From NCBI RefSeq assembly GCF_003350535.1, contig NZ_QQBB01000003.1, positions 62,001 to 126,000 on the forward strand: DNA of 64,000 nucleotides, in the 5' to 3' direction. The notes under the pieces were generated by a model. It was given only the letters and a program-made list of their open reading frames with translations, did no database searches and was not told the DNA's origin. Made by a program: the position numbers and the translations under genes. This DNA comes from Microvirga subterranea (GTDB lineage: Bacteria; Pseudomonadota; Alphaproteobacteria; Rhizobiales; Beijerinckiaceae). Each line of letters begins with the position of its first letter. The stretch's first letter is position 1. Shown one piece after another: positions 59,325 to 64,000 of the stretch.

Positions 59325-60068
59325 ATGCAGAAGCCTCTCTCGAACCGCGTCGCGGTGGTCACCGGCGCCTCGCGCGGCATCGGCCGCGCCGCCGCCCTCG
59401 CCCTCGCCGAAGCGGGTGCGCACATCGTCGCCCTCGCCCGCACGCAGGGCGCGCTCGAATCCCTCGACGACGAGATCCGCGCCATCGGCGGCTCGGCGAC
59501 CCTCGTGCCGGTGAACCTCAAGGACCTTGAGGCCATCGACCGGCTCGGTGCCGCCATCTACGAGCGCTGGGGCAAGCTCGACATCCTGCTCGGCAATGCG
59601 GGCATCCTCGGGGAGCTGGCGCCGATCACCCATATCGACCAGCCGGTCTGGGACGAAGTGATGGCCATCAACGTGACGGCCAATTACCGGCTGCTGCGCT
59701 CCCTCGACCCGCTGCTGCGCGCCTCCGACGCGGGCCGCGCCATCTTCCTGACCTCGGGCGCCGCCCACAAATGCACGGCCTATTGGGGCGTCTACTCGAT
59801 CTCGAAGGCTGCTCTCGAAGCCATGGTGCGCACCTACGCGGCCGAGACGGTCACGACGCCCGTCAAGGCGATGCTCGTGAGCCCCGGCCCCCTGCGCACC
59901 TCGATGCGCCGCGCCGCCATGCCGGGCGAGGACCCGCTCACCCTGAAGACCCCGGAGGAGCTTGCCCCGCACCTCGTGAAGCTCGCCCTTCCGAGCTGGC
60001 GCGAGACGGGAAAGATCTACGACTTCCCCCAGGGCGGAAAGCTCCTCACGCCGCAGATGCCGGCCTGA
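59325..60068 (+). CDS. SDR-family oxidoreductase
   Basis: 247 residues, classical short-chain dehydrogenase. Nucleotide motif 'VVTGASRGIGRAAALALAEA', 'GNAGIL' for NNAG, catalytic serine in 'IFLTSGAAH' and 'YSISKAALEAM' (Y-x3-K). Substrate unknown. Very close to purF (six bases), so co-transcribed; this pair is usual in Rhizobiales. Confidence 0.9.
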   Translation: MQKPLSNRVAVVTGASRGIGRAAALALAEAGAHIVALARTQGALESLDDEIRAIGGSATLVPVNLKDLEAIDRLGAAIYERWGKLDILLGNAGILGELAPITHIDQPVWDEVMAINVTANYRLLRSLDPLLRASDAGRAIFLTSGAAHKCTAYWGVYSISKAALEAMVRTYAAETVTTPVKAMLVSPGPLRTSMRRAAMPGEDPLTLKTPEELAPHLVKLALPSWRETGKIYDFPQGGKLLTPQMPA

Positions 60069-60093
60069 GCGTCCGGCACCGCTACCTCTTCCG

Positions 60094-60120
60094 ACATGGC
60101 CGGCCTCGCGCCGGCCATGT
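60094..60120 (+). terminator. Terminator hairpin after the SDR gene
   Basis: Eleven-base perfect arms (60094-60104 and 60110-60120), five-base loop, followed by TCGTTTCC. Separates the purF unit from the LysE gene. Confidence 0.65.
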
Positions 60121-60200
60121 TCGTTTCCGGACCGGCTTGCCTGCCTTCCCGCCCGGCGCTACCGTCCGGCCGTGCACCGTCGCACGTCCCTGGTGATCCC

Positions 60201-60824
60201 ATGAGCCTCGAACTCTGGCTGGTCTACTGCGTCGCCGCCATCGGCCTGTCCCTGACGCCGGGGCCGAACGGGCTTTTGTCCCTCACCCACGGCGCATGTT
60301 TCGGCTTCCGGCCGACGATCTACACGGTGCTCGGCGGGGCGCTCGGCTTCTTCATCCTGATCGCGGCGTCCCTCGCCGGGATGGGCACGCTGCTGGCCGC
60401 CTCCGAGAAGGCCTTCACGATCGCGAAATGGATCGGCGCCGCCTACCTCGTCTATCTCGGCATTCGCGTCTGGCGCTCGCCGGCCCCGGCCATTTCGGTC
60501 GCGACGGCGGAGGCTGCACCCCGGGAGGCGCAGCGGCTGCGGATGTTCAACCAGGGTTTTCTGGTGGCGGTCTCGAACCCGAAGGCGCTGATCTTCTTCG
60601 CGGCCTTCCTGCCGCAGTTCATGGCGCCGGGCGTCTCCTTCCCGGTCCAGCTCGCCATCTTCGGCGGCACCTTCGTGGTGGTGGAGATCGTCTACGAGCT
60701 GCTGCTCGCGGTCATGGCCCAGCGCATCGCGCCCTGGCTCTCCCGCCACGGCCGATGGTTCAACCGGGCGGCAGGCGTGACCTTCGTGGGCATCGGCGCG
60801 GCCCTGACGACCGCAAGCCGCTGA
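60201..60824 (+). CDS. LysE/RhtB-family amino acid exporter
   Basis: 207 residues with five to six membrane helices. Family signature 'LSLTPGPNGLLSLTHGACFG', 'YLVYLGIRVWRSP', 'GFLVAVSNPKALIFFAAFLP', 'RWFNRAAGVTFVGIGAAL'. The ATG at 60201 begins 'MSLELWLVYCVAAIG'; sequence upstream in frame contains the terminator hairpin and is not coding. Substrate may be a neutral or basic amino acid. Convergent with der (seven bases between). Confidence 0.9.
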   Translation: MSLELWLVYCVAAIGLSLTPGPNGLLSLTHGACFGFRPTIYTVLGGALGFFILIAASLAGMGTLLAASEKAFTIAKWIGAAYLVYLGIRVWRSPAPAISVATAEAAPREAQRLRMFNQGFLVAVSNPKALIFFAAFLPQFMAPGVSFPVQLAIFGGTFVVVEIVYELLLAVMAQRIAPWLSRHGRWFNRAAGVTFVGIGAALTTASR

Positions 60825-60831
60825 GCCGCGA

Positions 60832-62181
60832 CTATTTCCGTCCCTTGTCGAACGGGTTCTGGCCCGTGCGCAGCGACACGCGGATCGGCGTGCCCGGGAG
60901 GCTGAAGGCCTCGCGCAGGCCGTTCACCAGATAGCGCGTGTAGCTCTTCGGCAGGGCGTCGAGCTGGTTGCCGAAGATCGCGAAATGCGGCGGACGCGCC
61001 TTCACCTGGGTCATATAGCGAATCTTGATGCGACGGCCGGAAACCGCCGGGGGCGGGTTGGCCTCTATCGCCTCGCCGAGCCACTGGTTCAGCCTTGCGG
61101 TGGAGATGCGCGTGTTCCAGGTCTTGTAGACCTCGAACACGGCCTTCATGAGGGGATCGATGCCGTTGCCGGCGAGCCCGGAGACAGGCACCACCGGGGC
61201 GCCCCGCACCTGCGGCAGGAGGCGGGTGGCCTTCTCCTTCAGGTCCTTGAGCAGGCCCTGCTGGTCGGCGACGAGGTCCCACTTGTTGAGGCCGATCACG
61301 AGGGCGCGGCCCTCCTGCTCGACGAGATCAACGATGGAGAGGTCCTGCTTCTCGAACGGAATCGTGGCGTCGAGGAGCACGATCACGACCTCGGCGAACT
61401 GCACGGCGCGCAGGGCGTCCGCGACGGACAGCTTCTCGAGCTTGTCCTCGACCCGGGCGCGCTTGCGCAGGCCCGCCGTGTCGAAGAGCTTCACGGGCCG
61501 GCCGCGCCAGGACCAGTCGAGGGAGATGGAATCGCGGGTGATGCCGGCCTCGGGACCGGTCAGCAGACGCTCTTCGCCCACCATGCGGTTGATGAGGGTC
61601 GACTTGCCCGCGTTCGGGCGCCCGACGATGGCCACCTGGAGCGGCTTGCTCGGGTCGTCCTCGTCCTCCTCGTTTTCCTCGTCCGGTTCGGGGAAGAAGG
61701 GCATCAGCGCTTCGAACAGGTCGGCAAGCCCCTCGCCGTGCTCGGCCGAGAACGGAATCGGATCGCCCAGCCCTAGCGAGAACGCCTCGTAGGCGCCCGA
61801 CAGCCCGGCGCCGCCCTCCGCCTTGTTTGCGATGAGGATGACGGGCTTGCCGGAGCGGCGCACCATCTCGGCGAAGGGACGGTCCGCGGGAAGGATGCCG
61901 ACGCGGGCGTCGATGACGAAGAGGATGACGTCCGCGTCCTCGATGGCGGCCTCGGTCTGGGCGCGCATGCGGCCGAGGAGCGACTCCTCGGTCGCCTCCT
62001 CAAGGCCGGCCGTGTCGACGATGCGGAATTCGAGGTCGCCGAGCCTCGCGTTGCCCTCGCGGCGGTCGCGGGTCACGCCCGGCCGGTCGTCGACGAGCGC
62101 GAGCTTCTTGCCGACGAGGCGGTTGAACAGGGTCGACTTGCCGACATTCGGCCGCCCGACAATGGTGACGGTAGGCGTCAT
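60832..62181 (-). CDS. der: GTPase Der (EngA)
   Basis: 449 residues. Double-GTPase needed for 50S subunit assembly. Two G1 motifs ('[15 protein letters not shown]' and '[15 protein letters not shown]'), G3 'DTAGL' in each half, G4 'NKAE' in the first and 'NKWD' in the second, and a C-terminal KH-like domain ('[20 protein letters not shown]'). The ATG at 62179-62181 begins 'MTPTVTIVG'; a 45-residue in-frame extension upstream is not conserved. Follows the TPR gene by 16 bases. Confidence 0.96.
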   Translation of the reverse strand: MTPTVTIVGRPNVGKSTLFNRLVGKKLALVDDRPGVTRDRREGNARLGDLEFRIVDTAGLEEATEESLLGRMRAQTEAAIEDADVILFVIDARVGILPADRPFAEMVRRSGKPVILIANKAEGGAGLSGAYEAFSLGLGDPIPFSAEHGEGLADLFEALMPFFPEPDEENEEDEDDPSKPLQVAIVGRPNAGKSTLINRMVGEERLLTGPEAGITRDSISLDWSWRGRPVKLFDTAGLRKRARVEDKLEKLSVADALRAVQFAEVVIVLLDATIPFEKQDLSIVDLVEQEGRALVIGLNKWDLVADQQGLLKDLKEKATRLLPQVRGAPVVPVSGLAGNGIDPLMKAVFEVYKTWNTRISTARLNQWLGEAIEANPPPAVSGRRIKIRYMTQVKARPPHFAIFGNQLDALPKSYTRYLVNGLREAFSLPGTPIRVSLRTGQNPFDKGRK

Positions 62182-62197
62182 GTCTCCTGTCCCTTCC

Positions 62198-62869
62198 TTA
62201 CTGCGTGACCTGAACGGCGCCGCCGGCGACGAGCGCGGTGTAGATGGAAAGCCGCTGGCGGAGGCTCTGCGGCGTCTCGCGATCGGCGGCGATCTGGTCG
62301 AACCAGCGGCCGGCATAATCCATGTCGCCGGCCTTCAGGCCGGACAGCCCGAGCAGCTCGCGGGCCGAGTGGCGCCAAGCGTTGGCCGGAACGGCGAGCC
62401 GCTCGAGGGCCGGACGCAGCGTCGCCGGATCCGCGCTATCGATGCGCAGCCAGGCGGCGCGAAGGCGGGCCAGGTCCTGCCAGAGCGGGTTCACGTTCGC
62501 GTCATTGGCGAGCGCGTCGTAGGCCGAGGCGCCGTTCTCGGCATTCTGGCGGCCCAACTCGGCTGCGAGGCGGAAGCGGGCCAGCAGGCCGTACCCCGTG
62601 CTGCCGTCCTTGGCGAGAGTCTCGAGGGCGGTTTCCGCCTCCTTGCTCTTCTCCTCGCGGGAGAGCTTCAGGGCGTCCTCGTACTGGGCTGCCGCGGCCT
62701 GGGACTGGGTCTGCTGATAGTGCTCCCAGTAGCGCCAGCCGCCGACCGCGGCCACGATGAGGATGGCGATGCCGATGATGACGCCGTTGTAGCGGTTCCA
62801 GATCTGGGTCAGCTGGTCGCGGCGATATTCCTCGTCGACCTCGCGGATGAACTCGTCGTTCGGAGCCAT
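62198..62869 (-). CDS. YfgM-like tetratricopeptide membrane protein
   Basis: 223 residues. Cytoplasmic N-terminus ('[20 protein letters not shown]'), one membrane helix ('[20 protein letters not shown]'), then a periplasmic helical TPR-like region ('[20 protein letters not shown]', '[20 protein letters not shown]'). Matches the TPR_21/YfgM group, ancillary to the Sec translocon in E. coli. In E. coli bamB stands between yfgM and der; here it is absent and the genes are 16 bases apart. Confidence 0.88.
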   Translation of the reverse strand: MAPNDEFIREVDEEYRRDQLTQIWNRYNGVIIGIAILIVAAVGGWRYWEHYQQTQSQAAAAQYEDALKLSREEKSKEAETALETLAKDGSTGYGLLARFRLAAELGRQNAENGASAYDALANDANVNPLWQDLARLRAAWLRIDSADPATLRPALERLAVPANAWRHSARELLGLSGLKAGDMDYAGRWFDQIAADRETPQSLRQRLSIYTALVAGGAVQVTQ

Positions 62870-62984
62870 TACTCAATTCTCCGGCCGTGCGGCCGCCTCT
62901 CCTGCATCGAAGTGGGTCGCCTAGCATACAGCCCTCAGGAAGGCGAGAGGCTGATCCCGTCGCAGATTCATGAAAAGTGGGATC

Positions 62985-63010
62985 GCCCGGGCCCTGGAAA
63001 AGGCCCGGGT
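62985..63010 (-). terminator. Terminator hairpin of the NnrU gene
   Basis: Perfect eight-base arms (62986-62993 and 63002-63009) plus a G-U pair. On the minus strand it is followed by GATCCCACTTTTC. Eighteen bases beyond the stop codon. Confidence 0.65.
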
Positions 63011-63027
63011 GCCGCCAGAACCACCAA

Positions 63028-63621
63028 TCAGGCCCGGCCGGGCACGACCGGAACGCCGATCAGGAGCGGGTGGAGCCACACCACGAAGGCCACGTAGACG
63101 ACCGTTCCGATCACCACGGCCAGGGCATCGTTGCGAAGCCCCGCCGGCGGCTCCAGGGGCGCCCCGTGCGGCTTGGCCTCGTCGCGGCGCTTGACGCTGA
63201 TGCGGGCCACGACCGCCCAGGCCAGGATCGAGCCGAAGAGCAGGATGGAGCCGAGGTCCCCGTTGGCGAGAAGATGCGCCAGGGCCCAGACCTTCACGCC
63301 CGCGAGCATCGGGTGCTTGAGGGTCCGCTTGATGCGGCCGGGCAAGTAGGCGGCCACGAAGAAAACGAAGGCGAACCAGACGAGAAGGAGCGCCAAGTGG
63401 CGCGTCCAGACGGGCGGGTCCCAGACCGGGATGTAGCCCGCCTGCCGGTAATGGCCGTAGCCGATGGAGATCATGACGATTCCGGCCAGCGACAGGAGCG
63501 AATAAAGCCCTTTATAGCCGCCCTCCCCCAGCTTCATGATGACCGTGGCCCGCGGCTGGCGCGCCATGCTGAAGGAATGCGTGCCGAGAAAGACGATCAG
63601 GCCCAGTACAAGCAGCGTCAC
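63028..63621 (-). CDS. NnrU-family membrane protein
   Basis: 197 residues, about six membrane helices. NnrU signature 'MTLLVLGLIVFLGTHSFSM', 'GEGGYKGLYSLLSLAGIVMI', 'RIKRTLKHPMLAGVKVWALA' and 'HLLANGDLGSILLFGSILAW'. NnrU was named from the nitric oxide reductase cluster of Rhodobacter, but no denitrification gene is nearby; a general isoprenoid or membrane function is possible (some relatives, ZDS-like, act on carotenoids). Confidence 0.88.
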   Translation of the reverse strand: MTLLVLGLIVFLGTHSFSMARQPRATVIMKLGEGGYKGLYSLLSLAGIVMISIGYGHYRQAGYIPVWDPPVWTRHLALLLVWFAFVFFVAAYLPGRIKRTLKHPMLAGVKVWALAHLLANGDLGSILLFGSILAWAVVARISVKRRDEAKPHGAPLEPPAGLRNDALAVVIGTVVYVAFVVWLHPLLIGVPVVPGRA

Positions 63622-63927
63622 GGTGGCTCCTCAGATTCTCCGGTTCCTAGGAAACTATAGCCTTACCCGGTCTTCGGCACCATTCGGCGCTCACCATCCG
63701 CCCTAGATGGAGAACAGATGTCGGCCTGTCCCAGCGATAGCAAGTTTGTGACCTGCGGAAGGCCTTAGGCTGCCTAAACTTTTACCGCAGCGGTATCTTG
63801 CGGCACGAAAATTTCCTCGCTACTGACCCGATGCCGTAGATTAGACTAATGCGGCACTGGCGAGGCGGCCCCGGGTCCGCTAGGCAGGCTCTAACTTCTA
63901 ACAACAATTTTTTCAGGGGGAAGACAG
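63622..63927. other. Divergent intergenic region, no gene seen
   Basis: About 300 bases between the minus-strand NnrU gene and the plus-strand TRAP gene. AT content rises towards 63890-63915 (AACAACAATTTTTTCAGGGGG), consistent with a promoter and ribosome-binding site for the latter. No RNA gene or repeat recognised. Confidence 0.5.
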
Positions 63928-64000
63928 GTGGCAGCGCTCCTTCAGCTATCCCGCATCATCGACTCCATCAACGAGCGGGTCGGCAAGACCGCGGCCTGGG
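63928..64000 (+). CDS. TRAP transporter small permease subunit, 5' end only
   Basis: Only 24 codons from a GTG start at 63928: 'MAALLQLSRIIDSINERVGK' then TAAW. CAGGGGGAAG before it is a good ribosome-binding site. The sequence matches the N-terminus of DctQ/FcbT2-like small permeases of TRAP transporters ('..ID.INE..GK.AAWL'). The large permease and solute-binding protein should lie beyond the window. Moderate certainty because of the short stretch. Confidence 0.65.
   Translation, partial: MAALLQLSRIIDSINERVGKTAAW

Noticed and set aside
63028..63621. Link of NnrU to denitrification
   Set aside because: No nitrite, nitric oxide or nitrous oxide reductase gene in the window; the name is only a family label here.

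Overview
The window is GC-rich chromosomal DNA from an alphaproteobacterium of the order Hyphomicrobiales (Rhizobiales), most likely Methylobacteriaceae (Microvirga/Methylobacterium-like) or a close relative such as Bosea. That placement is inference. It rests on gene order (glyA-nrdR-ribD-ribE-ribH-nusB-thiL; DUF177-plsX-fabH-ihfA-merR; pdxJ-acpS-lepB-rnc-era with recO-parC; rpsF-rpsR-DUF2232-rplI-dnaB-alr-radA-cvpA-purF), on a circularly permuted two-piece tmRNA, and on alphaproteobacterial families (BA14K, DUF2842, DUF6163, ubiquinol-cytochrome c chaperone, K+-independent H+-pyrophosphatase). I see no prophage, transposase, integrase or CRISPR array. The region is almost entirely core chromosome with a few lineage-specific insertions.

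Layout. 1-2.1 kb: 5' part of the heme A synthase gene, a DUF2842 gene, a small zinc-ribbon protein and a secreted proline/tyrosine-rich protein. 2.2-5.9 kb: an overlapping three-gene signalling operon (periplasmic SUOX-fold protein, membrane histidine kinase, REC-LuxR response regulator). 6.4-9.7 kb: BA14K-like protein, permuted ssrA, an HtrA-type protease and small secreted or unknown proteins. 9.8-14.9 kb: tRNA-Pro(GGG) and the merR/ihfA/fabH/plsX/DUF177/cytochrome bc1 chaperone cluster, with a divergent BamE-type lipoprotein. 15.4-24.7 kb: hppA, an MFS transporter, then (all minus) thiL, nusB, riboflavin genes, nrdR and glyA. 24.9-28.4 kb: L,D-transpeptidase, small proteins and a 3-hydroxyisobutyryl-CoA hydrolase-type enzyme.

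28.5-36.5 kb: a large repeat/RTX-like exported protein, hemB, an unusual lipoprotein-permease fusion of the LivH family, threonine dehydratase, an RDD membrane protein, the Bpt aminoacyl-tRNA-protein transferase and a cupin. 36.7-48.1 kb: parC and recO, separated from era-rnc-lepB-acpS-pdxJ by a proline-rich OmpA-family protein and an adenylate cyclase/TPR protein. 48.3-60 kb: ribosomal protein/replication operon (rpsF, rpsR, rplI, dnaB, alr, radA), a second RTX-type exported protein, cvpA, purF and an SDR enzyme. 60.2-64 kb: LysE-type exporter, der with a YfgM-like TPR protein, NnrU, and the first codons of a TRAP transporter small permease at the right edge.

Functionally the window combines translation and quality control (S6, S18, L9, tmRNA, Era, RNase III, NusB, Bpt), DNA maintenance (DnaB, RadA, RecO, ParC, IHF), cofactor and lipid synthesis (riboflavin, thiamine phosphate, PLP, heme, fatty acid/phospholipid), and the envelope (LepB, L,D-transpeptidase, BamE, OmpA, HtrA). 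The most unusual elements are the signalling operon with a cysteine-free SUOX-like protein, the stand-alone lipoprotein-LivH fusion, the nine-repeat exported protein with its paralogous C-terminus in the second RTX protein, and the tmRNA tag.
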